The position numbers were made by a program, and so were the translations under genes. Shown here one piece after another: positions 1 to 8,341 of a DNA stretch of 64,000 nucleotides. The notes beneath the pieces are model-generated. The model was not told the origin of the DNA. It ran no database searches and was given only the letters and a program-made list of their open reading frames with translations. Positions within the stretch are counted from its first letter, which is position 1; every line of letters begins with the position of its first letter. Source of the DNA: JAEUJM01 sp041908445 (GTDB lineage Bacteria; Actinomycetota; Acidimicrobiia; Acidimicrobiales; DATDAH01); the NCBI GenBank assembly GCA_041908445.1, contig JAYRFK010000052.1, positions 310,001-374,000 of the forward strand. The letters run 5' to 3'.

Positions 1-45
1 CCGTCACCCCGATAGCGACGGTGTAGCGGCGGCACCGCCGCCGCG

Positions 46-684
46 TCAGGAGAACGGGGCGAGGTGCCCTTCGTCGATGCCGTAGGCCGCGACGACGGCG
101 ACCACGAGGGCACGGCGCTCGTCGGCGGGTAGCCCCGGCGCCGCCACGGCCGTGGCCGCCACCCGCTCCAGCGCCCCCAGCGTCGCCGGGTCGGTGAAGC
201 GGCCGTCCTCGTCGGACTTCGTGCGGGGAGCGGCGATGCCGAGGTCGGCGACGACGTGGGCGCCCTGCCACGTCAGCGACTGGACCAGCTGCCGGCGGGC
301 GTGTTCGCCGCCGGAGGTGCCGCAGCTGACGACGGCGACCGGCGTGGCGTAGAGCTCGCCCGACCCGACGATCCAGTCGGTGGCGTTCTTGACCGCGCCG
401 GCCACGCCGCCGGCGTACTCGGGGGCGGCGATGACCACCGCGTCGGCGGCGGCGAGCTGCGAGCGGAGGCGCTCGACCGCCGGCGGCGCCGGCTCGGCCC
501 GATCGGGGTTGAACGCCGGGATCCGCTCCAGGTCGGCGAAGGCCTCGACCGTGGCGCCGTGCGCGGTCGCCGAGGACTCGATCACGTCGAGCGCGGCCCG
601 ATTGGCCGAGCGCGCCTGCAGGCTGCCGCAGATCGTGAGGAGGTGGACGCTCGTCCCGCTGTCTGCGCCGGCTCGTTCGGTCAT
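46..684 (-). CDS. NADPH-dependent FMN reductase-family protein
   Basis: 212-residue flavodoxin-fold protein. An N-terminal phosphate-binding loop GSLQARSANR (residues 20-29) follows the first beta strand. The family signature PEY (88-90), followed by KNATDW (99-104), is where this family contacts the flavin. Such enzymes reduce FMN, azo dyes or quinones with NAD(P)H in the cytosol; the substrate cannot be read from sequence. The ATG is preceded by AGGGGGA, a clear ribosome site. It is divergent from the VOC gene across 79 bp. Length is normal for the family. The family call is confident; the exact reaction is unknown. Confidence 0.85.
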   Translation of the reverse strand: MTERAGADSGTSVHLLTICGSLQARSANRAALDVIESSATAHGATVEAFADLERIPAFNPDRAEPAPPAVERLRSQLAAADAVVIAAPEYAGGVAGAVKNATDWIVGSGELYATPVAVVSCGTSGGEHARRQLVQSLTWQGAHVVADLGIAAPRTKSDEDGRFTDPATLGALERVAATAVAAPGLPADERRALVVAVVAAYGIDEGHLAPFS

Positions 685-751
685 GGTCCCCCTGGTGGTC
701 GGCGCCAGTCTGCACCCCTCGCCGCCGCACCCGGCGACGCCCGATCCGTCC

Positions 752-757
752 TAGCGT
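752..757 (+). promoter_or_regulatory. -10 box of a leaderless promoter (VOC gene)
   Basis: TAGCGT ends 6 nt before the ATG at 764 and there is no Shine-Dalgarno sequence. The same arrangement recurs at several other genes in the window, so the mRNA probably begins at or next to the start codon. Confidence 0.5.
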
Positions 758-763
758 GCGGGC

Positions 764-1135
764 ATGCTCGACCACCTGGGGATCCACTGTCGCGACGTCG
801 CCGCCAGCGCGGCGTTCTACGACCAGGTGCTCGCCCCGCTCGGCGCCGCCCGGATGATGGACTTCGGCGAGTTCATCGGCTTCGGCGCCGGTAAGCCGGA
901 CTTCTGGCTGTCGCCCCTCGGCGAGGGCGAAGGCCTGTTCGAGGCCCACATCGCGTTCGCCGCCCCCGACCGGCCGACGGTCGACGCCTTCTTCGCCGCC
1001 GCGGTCGCCGCCGGCGCCGAGGTCCTCCACGAGCCGAGGGTCTGGCCCGAGTACCACCCGAACTACTACGGCGCCTTCGTCCGCGACCCCGACGGCCACA
1101 ACATCGAAGCCGTCTGCCACTCCCCCGCCGACTGA
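764..1135 (+). CDS. VOC (glyoxalase/bleomycin-resistance fold) protein
   Basis: 123 residues with one vicinal-oxygen-chelate unit pair. It opens with LDHLGIHCRDV and FYDQVLAPLG, and ends with VRDPDGHNIEAVCH, whose DPDG and E near the C-terminus are typical of the fold and its metal site. The fold serves lyases, dioxygenases and binding proteins, so no substrate is assigned. The gene appears leaderless (TAGCGT six bases upstream). It is divergent from the FMN reductase gene and convergent with the exonuclease-family gene 9 bp downstream. Confidence 0.85.
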   Translation: MLDHLGIHCRDVAASAAFYDQVLAPLGAARMMDFGEFIGFGAGKPDFWLSPLGEGEGLFEAHIAFAAPDRPTVDAFFAAAVAAGAEVLHEPRVWPEYHPNYYGAFVRDPDGHNIEAVCHSPAD

Positions 1136-1144
1136 GCGGCGCCC

Positions 1145-1852
1145 TCAGCCGCTCACCAGGTCGACGACCACCCCGTCGTGGTCGCTCACCCGACGGCCGT
1201 CGACGATTCTGCTGATGCCCGTGACCGCGTGGGCCACGAGCCCGGGACCGAGGGCGACGTGGTCGATGACGGGACGGTCGAGACCGGGTACGTCCCCCGT
1301 GGTGATGATCGTCAGCGGTGCGAACGCCCGCAGGAGCGACTCGTGCGCCGCAACCGGCGCATACCGACGGGGGATGCGCTGGTTGAAGTCGCCGACGACG
1401 ACCTGCGGGCCGGCGTCAAGCCAACCGGGGACCAGCGCGGCCAGCGCATCGAGATAGGCGACGTGGTCCTCCCACGGCGCCCGGTCCCGTCGACCGGTGG
1501 ACACGTGGGCGGCCCGCCACGGGATGCACACACCGACCATCCGGACCGGGCCGATCGGCGTGTCCGTGGTGCCTGCCACGAACCGGCCACCGGGCAGGTC
1601 CCCACTGCCGACCGGGTCGACGTCCGACCACGGACGGCGGCTCCACAGACCGACCTTCCGTCGATCTCCACGCTGCTGGTAGCCGTAATCGGGCTCCGCC
1701 CAGATCCAGTGGCCACCGTCCATCGGCCAGTGCTCGAGCGTCTCGGTGAGACACACGACGTCTGCGTACCGCTCCCGGATCACCTCGGCGATGGCCAGCC
1801 CGCGGGATCCAGCGGGTGGTGCGAACTCGAGGTTCCAGTTCAGCAGCCGCAT
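1145..1852 (-). CDS. Endonuclease/exonuclease/phosphatase-family hydrolase
   Basis: 235 residues from the ATG at 1852, preferred over an upstream TTG at 1897 that would run into the XRE gene. Motifs of the DNase I-like metal-dependent phosphoesterase fold occur in the expected order: MRLLNWNLEF with the metal-binding Asn at the start, CLTETLE, VVVGDFNQR, then VIDHVALG and VSDHDGVVVDL, which carry the catalytic His and Asp. The family cleaves nucleic acids, phosphoinositides or sphingomyelin; no signal peptide is seen, so a cytosolic role is likely. It starts 19 bp after the XRE stop on the same strand, probably cotranscribed with it. Confidence 0.8.
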   Translation of the reverse strand: MRLLNWNLEFAPPAGSRGLAIAEVIRERYADVVCLTETLEHWPMDGGHWIWAEPDYGYQQRGDRRKVGLWSRRPWSDVDPVGSGDLPGGRFVAGTTDTPIGPVRMVGVCIPWRAAHVSTGRRDRAPWEDHVAYLDALAALVPGWLDAGPQVVVGDFNQRIPRRYAPVAAHESLLRAFAPLTIITTGDVPGLDRPVIDHVALGPGLVAHAVTGISRIVDGRRVSDHDGVVVDLVSG

Positions 1853-1871
1853 GTCGTCACAGGCTCCGAGC

Positions 1872-2198
1872 TCAGAAGTTGTCGTCGACGGGGCCAAGCG
1901 TTCGGGCGCGCTTCGGCAGCAGGGCCAGCTCGATGCGCTTGTACGCCAACGCCCGGATGCGGGCCTCCTCGTCGGGGTGGAAGAGGGGGACGCCGACGAG
2001 GGTGGCGGCCTCGAGGGCGGTGCCGAGGGCGACGCCGGGGTCGCCGCGCTCGACCTTCTGGATGGTCACGTGGGAGACGCCGACCCGCTCGGCGAGCTCC
2101 CGGATGGTCCAGCGCCGGCGCAATCGGGCGGCCCGGATCGACGTGCCCAGCAGTTCGAGCGCCTCGCGAGTCGCGTAGGAGAGCGCCGGCGGAGCCAT
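1872..2198 (-). CDS. XRE-family (HipB-like) transcriptional regulator
   Basis: 108 residues. The helix-turn-helix lies at about residues 31-52 (TIRELAERVGVSHVTIQKVE). A short helical tail follows and ends in a charged KRARTLGPVDDNF. The shape resembles HipB-like antitoxins, but no HipA or other toxin is next to it; the downstream neighbour is an exonuclease-family hydrolase. The promoter holds a perfect 8-bp inverted repeat just upstream, so it probably represses itself. The -10-like TATTCT is so close to the ATG that the mRNA is likely leaderless. Role beyond DNA binding is unknown. Confidence 0.8.
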   Translation of the reverse strand: MAPPALSYATREALELLGTSIRAARLRRRWTIRELAERVGVSHVTIQKVERGDPGVALGTALEAATLVGVPLFHPDEEARIRALAYKRIELALLPKRARTLGPVDDNF

Positions 2199-2201
2199 GC
2201 A

Positions 2202-2230
2202 AGAATACTTTCGTCAAGATGCTCTTGACG
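2202..2230 (-). promoter_or_regulatory. Promoter with palindromic operator of the XRE gene
   Basis: CGTCAAGA (2212-2219), TGC, TCTTGACG (2223-2230) form a perfect 8-bp inverted repeat. On the minus strand it sits between TTGCGT, a possible -35, and TATTCT (2202-2207), a possible -10 just before the XRE start. The placement suits autorepression. Confidence 0.6.
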
Positions 2231-2241
2231 CAAGGAAAATG

Positions 2242-3867
2242 TCAGGGCGAGAGGTCGAAGGCGGCCCAGTCCGTCGCCTTCACCCGGTCGATCTCCTTGA
2301 AGAGCTTGGGGCGGCCGCCGGCGTTGAGGAGATAGCGGCGGGGTTTGCCGGGGACGTTGGCGCCGAAGAAGTAGCTGCTCTTGCCGAAGCTCGGGGGCTG
2401 GTCGGCGGCCTTGTCGATCATGGCGGTCCAGCGGTCCTCGGCGTCCTGCGTCGGCTCGACCACGGTGGCGCCCCGGCGGCGGGCCTCGCAGAGCAGGTCG
2501 GTCACGAAGTCGACCTGGTCGCCGTTGTAGCGGGGGTTGTTGCCGGCGGCGGCGTGGGGGCCCCCGGGGAAGAACAGGTTGGGGAAGCCGTGGGTGCCGA
2601 CGCCCAGGAAGGTGGTCGGGCCGTCGGCCCAGTGGTCGGCCAGGGTCACGCCGTCACGGCCGACGATGCCCATGCGCAGCAGCGCCCCGGTGCCGAAGTC
2701 GAAGCCGGTGGCCCAGATGATCACGTCGAGCTCCACGAGGCCGTCGGCGGTCTCGATCCCCTCGGGCACGACCCGCAGGATCGGCGTGGCCTTCAGGTCC
2801 ACGAGCGACACCTTCGGGTCGTTGAACGCCTCGTAGTAGCGCTCGACGAACGGCGGGCGCTTCTCGCCGAAGACGTGGTCGTCGGGGATGAGGCGCTCGG
2901 CCACCTCGGGGTCGACCACGATCGAGCGCACCTTGGCGGCGATGAAGTCGCACCACTCGGCGTTGGCCTTCGGGTCGAGCAGCAGGTCGACGTAGTTCGA
3001 GCTGAGCTTGGTGAAGCCCGGGCTGTTCCACATCTGCTCGTAGAACGCCTGGCGCTCCTCGGCGGTGTCGTCGAAGGTCACCCGTCCGCTCGGCTCGTGC
3101 AGGAAGCCCGCCACCGACGTGTCGAGGATCTCCTTCATGCGCACGAAGTCGGCCCGCAGCGCCGCCTGCTCCACGTCCGTGATCGGACGGTTGTTGAGCG
3201 GGGTGCACCAGTTGGCGGTGCGCTGGTAGACGGTGAGCGAGGCGACCTCGTCGACGATGTTCGGGATGATCTGGACGCCGCTCGAGCCGGTGCCGATCAC
3301 CGCCACCCGCTTGCCGGCGAGGTCGACGGGCTCCTGCGGCCACCGCCCGGTGTGGACGGACACACCGGCGAAATCCTCCCGCCCGGGCACGTCCGGGTAG
3401 AAGGGGACCGACAGCACGCCGGTGGCACCGACGAGGAACCGGGCCCGGACGACCCGCTCGGCGTCCACCTGAACGTCGGCGAGGGTCACGACCCAGCAGG
3501 CGCCGGCGTCGTCCCAGACCGCCGACGTCACCCGGGTCCGGAAGGCCATGTGGCGGCGCAGGTCGAAGCGGTCGACGACGTGGTTCAGGTAGCGCTCGAT
3601 CTCGGGCTGGCCGGCGAAGTGCTCGGTCCACGCCCACTCGTCGAAGAGCTCCCGGGAGAAGAGGTAGGCGTACGTGTAGCTCTCGGAGTCGAAGCGGGCG
3701 CCGGGGTAGCGGTTCCAGAACCACGTGCCGCCCACGCCATCGCCGGCCTCGACCACCTCGGCGGTGAAGCCCTCCTCGAGCGCCCGGTGGAGCTGGTAGA
3801 GCCCGGTCATGCCGGCACCCACGATCAGCACCTCGACGTCGACCTGCGTCTCGTCCCCTGCGCCCAT
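2242..3867 (-). CDS. Baeyer-Villiger-type flavin monooxygenase
   Basis: 541 residues from the ATG at 3867, which has GGGGGAG upstream; an earlier in-frame ATG lacks one. FAD-binding GAGMTG is at 17-22. The type I Baeyer-Villiger fingerprint FxGxxxHxxxWP is exact (F166, G168, H172, W176, P177). The NADPH-binding GTGSSG is at 192-197. The segment GVGGTWFWNRYPG (44-56) is typical of cyclohexanone- and steroid-type enzymes. These insert oxygen beside a ketone to give an ester or lactone. It is divergent from the Rieske oxygenase operon, sharing a 104-bp promoter region, which suggests one pathway. The substrate is not predictable. Confidence 0.93.
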   Translation of the reverse strand: MGAGDETQVDVEVLIVGAGMTGLYQLHRALEEGFTAEVVEAGDGVGGTWFWNRYPGARFDSESYTYAYLFSRELFDEWAWTEHFAGQPEIERYLNHVVDRFDLRRHMAFRTRVTSAVWDDAGACWVVTLADVQVDAERVVRARFLVGATGVLSVPFYPDVPGREDFAGVSVHTGRWPQEPVDLAGKRVAVIGTGSSGVQIIPNIVDEVASLTVYQRTANWCTPLNNRPITDVEQAALRADFVRMKEILDTSVAGFLHEPSGRVTFDDTAEERQAFYEQMWNSPGFTKLSSNYVDLLLDPKANAEWCDFIAAKVRSIVVDPEVAERLIPDDHVFGEKRPPFVERYYEAFNDPKVSLVDLKATPILRVVPEGIETADGLVELDVIIWATGFDFGTGALLRMGIVGRDGVTLADHWADGPTTFLGVGTHGFPNLFFPGGPHAAAGNNPRYNGDQVDFVTDLLCEARRRGATVVEPTQDAEDRWTAMIDKAADQPPSFGKSSYFFGANVPGKPRRYLLNAGGRPKLFKEIDRVKATDWAAFDLSP

Positions 3868-3892
3868 CGACCGGCTCCCCCTTCCGACGTTC

Positions 3893-3924
3893 GACGAGAA
3901 CGTCGTTCCCTTCATGGGGTAGCC
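3893..3924. promoter_or_regulatory. GAGAAC-type operator and -10 box between BVMO and Rieske genes
   Basis: GACGAGAACGTCGTTCCC (3893-3910) contains the palindrome GAACG-T-CGTTC. Closely related sites lie at 46097-46113, 47130-47150 and 61632-61649. TAGCCT at 3919-3924 is a plausible -10 for the plus-strand operon. Confidence 0.45.
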
Positions 3925-3971
3925 TACTTCTCACCCGGCCCAGCACCGTGCGCCGAGCAGGAAGGGGGACC

Positions 3972-5345
3972 ATGAGCGTGCAGCAGCCAGACGCGACCCG
4001 TGCCATCCCCTTCGCGGTCGAGGTCCCCGACCGCATCCCCAAGGAGCGGTACTACGACGAGGCGTTCTTCCGCCTCGAGGCCGAGCACCTCTGGCCGCGG
4101 GTCTGGCAGATGGCCTGCCGCCTCGAGGAGCTCCCCGAGCCCCGGGACTTCGTCGAGTACGAGAACCTCGACCAGTCCGTCGTGGTCGTGCGCCAGGACG
4201 ACGGCAGCGTCGCCGCCTTCCAGAACGCCTGCCGCCACCGGGGCGTGAAGGTCGCCGTCGGCCAGGGCCGCTGCGGGTCGGGCTTCACCTGCCCGTTCCA
4301 CGGCTGGTGCTACGACGAGGCCGGCCGCAACACCTACGTGTCCAAGCGGGGCAGCTTCGCCGAGCACAACCTCGTCCCCGGTGAGCTCGACCTCACCCCG
4401 GTGCGCTGCGAGACCTGGGCGGGCTGGGCCTTCGTCAACCTCGACGACGCCGCCCCGCCGCTGCGGGACTGCATCGAGCCCTTCGCCTCCATCCTCGAGG
4501 CCTGGGGGGTCGACGGCGTCGGCGTCGAGTGGTGGAACGCCTTCCGCCTCCCCGTGAACTGGAAGCTGGCCGAGGCCGCCTTCCTCGAGCAGTACCACGT
4601 CATCGAGACCCATCCGCAGCTCGTCGACGCCGGCCGCTTCCCGCCCCGGGACCCCGCCGCCTTTGACGCCCGGGGCTGGCTCGACTCGCAGCTGCGCTAC
4701 CTGCGGACCATGAACGAGGGCATGGCCGGCATGGTCCACGCCTCCGACGTGGCCGTGGCCGAGCGCCTCGCCGCCGAGCTGTCCGACGACGCCCTCGCTG
4801 GCGACTACGCCACCGCCACCGCGGCGTGGGAGCGGGCCTACAAGGACGCGGTGGTCGCCTGGCACCGCGACGCCGGCCACGAGCTCGTCGACCTCAACGA
4901 GCTCGAGGCGGCCGGGCTCGAGGAGCCCATGGCCTACTGCTTCCCCCACTTCTTCGTGCTGCCCATGTACAGCAGCTGCTCGTCGTACCGGTTCCGGCCC
5001 CTCGGCCCCGAGGAGACCCTCATGGAGATCTGGTCGCTCACCCGCTACGCACCCGACGAGCGCCGCCCCCGGCCTACGCCACCGGAGCCCCTCGCCCACG
5101 ACGACCCCCGCGTGCCGCCCATCCCGATCCAGGACTTCTCCAACCTGCCGCGCCAGCAGCGGGGCCTGCACAACCGCGGCTTCGAGTACCTGCGCCTGTC
5201 GGCCGGCATCGAGGGCGGCGTCGCCAACTTCGAGCGCACGGTCGACGGCTACCTCGCCGGCCTCCCCCACGACCGGCTGGCGCCGGCGCTGCGGGAGATC
5301 AACCTGAACCCCCTGGAGCGACCGATCGTGGACCTGGGCCTGTGA
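3972..5345 (+). CDS. Rieske non-heme iron oxygenase, alpha subunit
   Basis: 457 residues from the ATG at 3972, chosen for its GGAAGGGGG ribosome site. The Rieske [2Fe-2S] ligands are C87 and H89 (CRH) and C107 and H110 (CPFH). The mononuclear iron ligands are H209 and H214 in YHVIETHP. This is the aromatic ring-hydroxylating dioxygenase fold, which uses electrons from a ferredoxin and reductase; neither partner is encoded in the window. It hydroxylates, demethylates or cleaves ring substrates. The next gene, a SnoaL-like protein, overlaps by 4 bp and may take the place of the small beta subunit, which shares that fold. First gene of a five-gene operon. Confidence 0.92.
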   Translation: MSVQQPDATRAIPFAVEVPDRIPKERYYDEAFFRLEAEHLWPRVWQMACRLEELPEPRDFVEYENLDQSVVVVRQDDGSVAAFQNACRHRGVKVAVGQGRCGSGFTCPFHGWCYDEAGRNTYVSKRGSFAEHNLVPGELDLTPVRCETWAGWAFVNLDDAAPPLRDCIEPFASILEAWGVDGVGVEWWNAFRLPVNWKLAEAAFLEQYHVIETHPQLVDAGRFPPRDPAAFDARGWLDSQLRYLRTMNEGMAGMVHASDVAVAERLAAELSDDALAGDYATATAAWERAYKDAVVAWHRDAGHELVDLNELEAAGLEEPMAYCFPHFFVLPMYSSCSSYRFRPLGPEETLMEIWSLTRYAPDERRPRPTPPEPLAHDDPRVPPIPIQDFSNLPRQQRGLHNRGFEYLRLSAGIEGGVANFERTVDGYLAGLPHDRLAPALREINLNPLERPIVDLGL

Positions 5346-5746
5346 CCCCGCCCAGCTACGCCGAGGTGGACGCCGGCGTGCGGCGGGCCATCGCCGCGTA
5401 CACCCAGGCCCTCGACGACGGCCGCACCGACGACGTGGTCGCCACGTTCTGCGCCGACGCCACCGTCGAGATCCCGGGCATGGGCACCCACGAGGGCCTC
5501 GACGCCATCCGCGCCGCCTACGCCCAGTGGACGCCCCGCCGGCCCCAGCGCCACCTCGTGCTCAACACCCTGGTCACCGACTGGACCGCCGACGAGGCGC
5601 GCGCCACCAGCGACGTGATCTTCCTGCTGAAGGGCAGGGAGGGCTGGGCCGTGCAGGTGGTCGGCCGCTACGACGACGTCCTCCACCACGACCCCGACAC
5701 CGGCCGGTGGCGCTTCCACGCCCGCCGTGCCACCTTCCTGGACTGA
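5342..5746 (+). CDS. SnoaL-like (NTF2-fold) protein
   Basis: 134 residues from GTG at 5342, which overlaps the Rieske stop (GTGA) and indicates translational coupling. AAYTQALDDGRTDDVVATFCADATVEI and GHRGLDAIRAAY-like segments are typical of the cone-shaped NTF2 fold used by SnoaL cyclases, ketosteroid isomerases and ring-hydroxylase beta subunits. Its position right behind the alpha subunit suggests a beta-subunit-like or isomerase role. No catalytic residue is diagnostic. The fold is confident and the role inferred. Confidence 0.75.
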   Translation: MTPPSYAEVDAGVRRAIAAYTQALDDGRTDDVVATFCADATVEIPGMGTHEGLDAIRAAYAQWTPRRPQRHLVLNTLVTDWTADEARATSDVIFLLKGREGWAVQVVGRYDDVLHHDPDTGRWRFHARRATFLD

Positions 5747-5795
5747 CCGGGCGAACCCCGGGAACCGAGACGACGAGAGCGACGAGGAGACAGAC

Positions 5796-6623
5796 ATGCG
5801 GTTCGGACTCGACGTGGCCCAGCAGCGGATGCCCTGGGACGAGATCGTGCGGCGGGTACAGCTCGCCGAGGAGCTGGGCTTCGACGGCGCCTGGGGCTTC
5901 GACCACTTCCAGCCCATGTACGGCGAGGGCCCGGGCGAGACCTTCGAGGGCATGACCACCCTCGCCGCCCTCGCCGGCGCGACCGAGCGCATCCGCCTCG
6001 GCCTGCTCGTCACCGGCGCCACCTACCGCCACCCCTCGGTCTTCGCCGCCCAGGCCCTCACCGTCGACCACGCCTCCCACGGCCGCCTCGAGCTCTCCCT
6101 CGGCGCCGCCTGGTTCGACAAGGAGCACACCGAGCTCGGCATCCCCTTCCCGCCCACAGGCGAGCGCTTCGACCTGCTCGAGGACACCCTCGAGATCGTC
6201 ACCCGCCTCTTCACCGGCGAGACCGTCTCCTACGACGGCAAGGTCGTCTCGCTCGCCGACGCGCAGATGAACCCGCTCCCCGTGCAGCGGCCTCACCCCC
6301 CGATCTGGATCGGCGGCCAGGGCCCGAAGCGGACGCTGCCGCTCGTCGCCCGCTACGCCGACGTCTGGCACGCCTGGGGCTCGCCGGGCTCGCTGCAGGA
6401 GGCCAACGACCGCATCGACGAGCTCGCCGTCGCCGCCGGCCGCACCCCCGCCGACATCGTGCGGGCCAGCTCGCTCTCCCTCGACGACCTGACCACCGCC
6501 CGCAAGCACGCCGAGAAGTTCATCGACGCCGGCTACGGCTACCTCGTGTGCGGCTGGCCGGGTGCCGGCGCCGACCAGGTCGCGGCCTTCGCCCGCGACG
6601 TGCTCCCCGACCTCACCGACTGA
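5796..6623 (+). CDS. LLM-class (F420-type) flavin/deazaflavin oxidoreductase
   Basis: 275 residues from the ATG at 5796 with GAGGAGA upstream. It is a luciferase-like TIM barrel: FGLDVAQQRMPWDEIVRRVQLAEELGFDGAWGFDHF at the N-terminus, RIRLGLLVTGATYRHP, then PPIWIGGQGPKRTLPLVARYADVWHAWG. This pattern is typical of actinobacterial F420-dependent enzymes rather than true luciferases. It would transfer hydride from reduced F420, or oxidise an alcohol, in the cytosol. Third gene of the Rieske operon, 49 bp after the SnoaL gene. Substrate unknown; a paralogue lies at 47165. Confidence 0.85.
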   Translation: MRFGLDVAQQRMPWDEIVRRVQLAEELGFDGAWGFDHFQPMYGEGPGETFEGMTTLAALAGATERIRLGLLVTGATYRHPSVFAAQALTVDHASHGRLELSLGAAWFDKEHTELGIPFPPTGERFDLLEDTLEIVTRLFTGETVSYDGKVVSLADAQMNPLPVQRPHPPIWIGGQGPKRTLPLVARYADVWHAWGSPGSLQEANDRIDELAVAAGRTPADIVRASSLSLDDLTTARKHAEKFIDAGYGYLVCGWPGAGADQVAAFARDVLPDLTD

Positions 6624-6685
6624 CCCGCCGTCCCGCGCCGACCTCGTCGCCGGCGCCGCCCCGACCTGCCGCCCCGGAGGACTCC

Positions 6686-7522
6686 GTGACCACCGACGAC
6701 CTCACCCTCGAGAAGCTCTCCGACACCGTCGGCGCCGCCGTCCACGGCGTCGACCGCGACCGGCTCCTCCACGACGACGAGCTGCCCGGGTGGACCCTCG
6801 ACGCCCTCGAGGCCAACGGCGCCCTCGTCTTCCCGGGCCTGCACCTCGACGACGAGGCCCAGGTGCGCTTCAGCCGCAAGCTCGGCAAGGTCGAAGTCTT
6901 CGGCCAGGGCGAGTGGCCCGAGATCTTCATCGTCACCCTCGACCCCGAGCGCAGCCGCACGGCCGCCTACCTCCGGGGCACGGTCCACTGGCACATCGAC
7001 GGCTGCACCGACGACATCCCGATCATGGCCACCATGCTCAGCGCCCACGCGGTCGCCGAGACCGGCGGTGAGACCGAGTTCGCCAGCAGCTACCAGGCCT
7101 ACGAGGACCTCGCCGACGACGAGAAGGCCCACCTCGAGACCCTGCGGGTCGTGCACACCATCGAGGCGTCGTACCGCCTCGTTGACCCGAACCCCTCCGA
7201 GGAGGCGCTGGCCCTGATGCGCCAGCGCCCCGCCAAGGAGCACCCGCTCGTCTGGACCCACCGCTCGGGGCGCAAGTCCCTCGTGTTGGGCGCCACCGCC
7301 GACCACGTGGTCGGCATGGCCGCCGACGAGAGCCGGGCCCTGCTCGACGATCTGCTCGCCCGGGCGACCGCGCCCGAGCGGGTCTACCGCCACGACTGGG
7401 AGGTCGGTGACGTGGTCATCTGGGACAACCGTGGGGTGCTGCACCGCGCCCTGCCCTACGACGAGAAGTCGCCGCGGGACATGCACCGCACGACCTTCAC
7501 CGGCGACGAGGCGATCCAATGA
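6686..7522 (+). CDS. TauD/TfdA-family Fe(II)/2-oxoglutarate dioxygenase
   Basis: 278 residues from GTG at 6686, preceded by GGAGG. The iron ligands are H103 and D105 (HWHID) and the distal H253 (GVLHRA). R268 in MHRTTF should bind 2-oxoglutarate. Members hydroxylate or oxidatively cleave taurine, phenoxyacetates, sulfate esters and similar compounds, releasing succinate and CO2. It overlaps the next SDR gene by 4 bp. In this operon it probably adds a second oxidative step to the Rieske product, though the substrate is unknown. Confidence 0.9.
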   Translation: MTTDDLTLEKLSDTVGAAVHGVDRDRLLHDDELPGWTLDALEANGALVFPGLHLDDEAQVRFSRKLGKVEVFGQGEWPEIFIVTLDPERSRTAAYLRGTVHWHIDGCTDDIPIMATMLSAHAVAETGGETEFASSYQAYEDLADDEKAHLETLRVVHTIEASYRLVDPNPSEEALALMRQRPAKEHPLVWTHRSGRKSLVLGATADHVVGMAADESRALLDDLLARATAPERVYRHDWEVGDVVIWDNRGVLHRALPYDEKSPRDMHRTTFTGDEAIQ

Positions 7523-8280
7523 GCGGGCCCCTCGACGGCAAGGTCGCCGTCGTGACCGGCGGCGGGTCGGGCATCGGCCTCGCCATCGCCTCGCGGCTGG
7601 CCGCCGACGGCGCCGCGGTCGCGGTCCTCGACCTCAACGGTGATGCCGCCGACGCCGCCGCCGCGTCGGTGAAGGCGGACGGCGGCGAGGCCATCGGGCT
7701 GGCGGTGGACGTCACCGACCGTGCCGGCGTGGAGGCGGCGGTCGCCGCGGTGGTCGACCAGCTCGGCGCCCCGACGATCCTCGTGAACAACGCCGGCCTG
7801 CCGCAGTTCGGGTCGTTCCTGAAGCTCGACCTCGACACCTGGCACCGGGTCATCGACGTGAACCTGACCGGCGCCTTCCACTGCTGCCAGGTCGTGATCC
7901 CCCACATGATCGAGGCTGGCACGGGCCGCATCGTCAACATCTCGTCGTCGAGCGCCCAGGGCGGTCAGCAGCTGATGGCGGCCTACGTGTCGTCGAAGGC
8001 GGGCATGATCGGCCTGACCAAGTCGCTGGCGCTCGAGTTCGGCCGCAAGGGCATCACCGTCAACACCATCCCGCCCGGCTTCATCGACACCCCGATGCTG
8101 CGGGAGAGCGACGCCCAGGGCCAGCTCGGCCCCGGCATCGACGACGCCATCGCCCGCACGCCCGTGCGGCGCGTCGGCCGACCCGAGGACATCGCCGCCG
8201 CCGCGGCGTTCCTCGCCCGAGACGACGCGTCCTACATCACCGGCCAGGTCATCGGCGTCAACGGCGGCCGCAACACCTGA
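7519..8280 (+). CDS. SDR-family oxidoreductase
   Basis: 253-residue classical short-chain dehydrogenase/reductase. Cofactor loop TGGGSGIG is at 13-20, NNAG at 90-93, catalytic Ser at about 143 and YxxxK at Y156/K160. The C-terminal GQVIGVNGG is typical. The Asp at the end of beta-2 (VLDLN) suggests NAD(H). The ATG overlaps the TauD-type stop (ATGA). Last gene of the operon; a strong GC hairpin follows 6 bp later. Likely oxidises an alcohol made by the oxygenases upstream. Confidence 0.92.
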   Translation: MSGPLDGKVAVVTGGGSGIGLAIASRLAADGAAVAVLDLNGDAADAAAASVKADGGEAIGLAVDVTDRAGVEAAVAAVVDQLGAPTILVNNAGLPQFGSFLKLDLDTWHRVIDVNLTGAFHCCQVVIPHMIEAGTGRIVNISSSSAQGGQQLMAAYVSSKAGMIGLTKSLALEFGRKGITVNTIPPGFIDTPMLRESDAQGQLGPGIDDAIARTPVRRVGRPEDIAAAAAFLARDDASYITGQVIGVNGGRNT

Positions 8281-8286
8281 CGAGCA

Positions 8287-8313
8287 CCCCCGGGGCCGGC
8301 TCGGCCCCGGGGG
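8287..8313. terminator. GC-rich hairpin between convergent genes
   Basis: Eleven-bp perfect arms (CCCCCGGGGCC, 8287-8297, and GGCCCCGGGGG, 8303-8313) with a 5-nt loop, between the SDR stop and the converging regulator pseudogene. There is no U-tract, so it is a terminator candidate only. Confidence 0.55.
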
Positions 8314-8341
8314 AGGCGCTCGGGGGCCGCAGCCGCGGCGC

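Noticed and set aside
3893..3910. LexA-type SOS box
   Set aside because: GAAC and GTTC are 3 bp apart, not 4, and related sites precede catabolic genes.
2197..3975. Open frame opposite the BVMO gene
   Set aside because: Antisense shadow with biased composition; the minus strand carries exact BVMO motifs.
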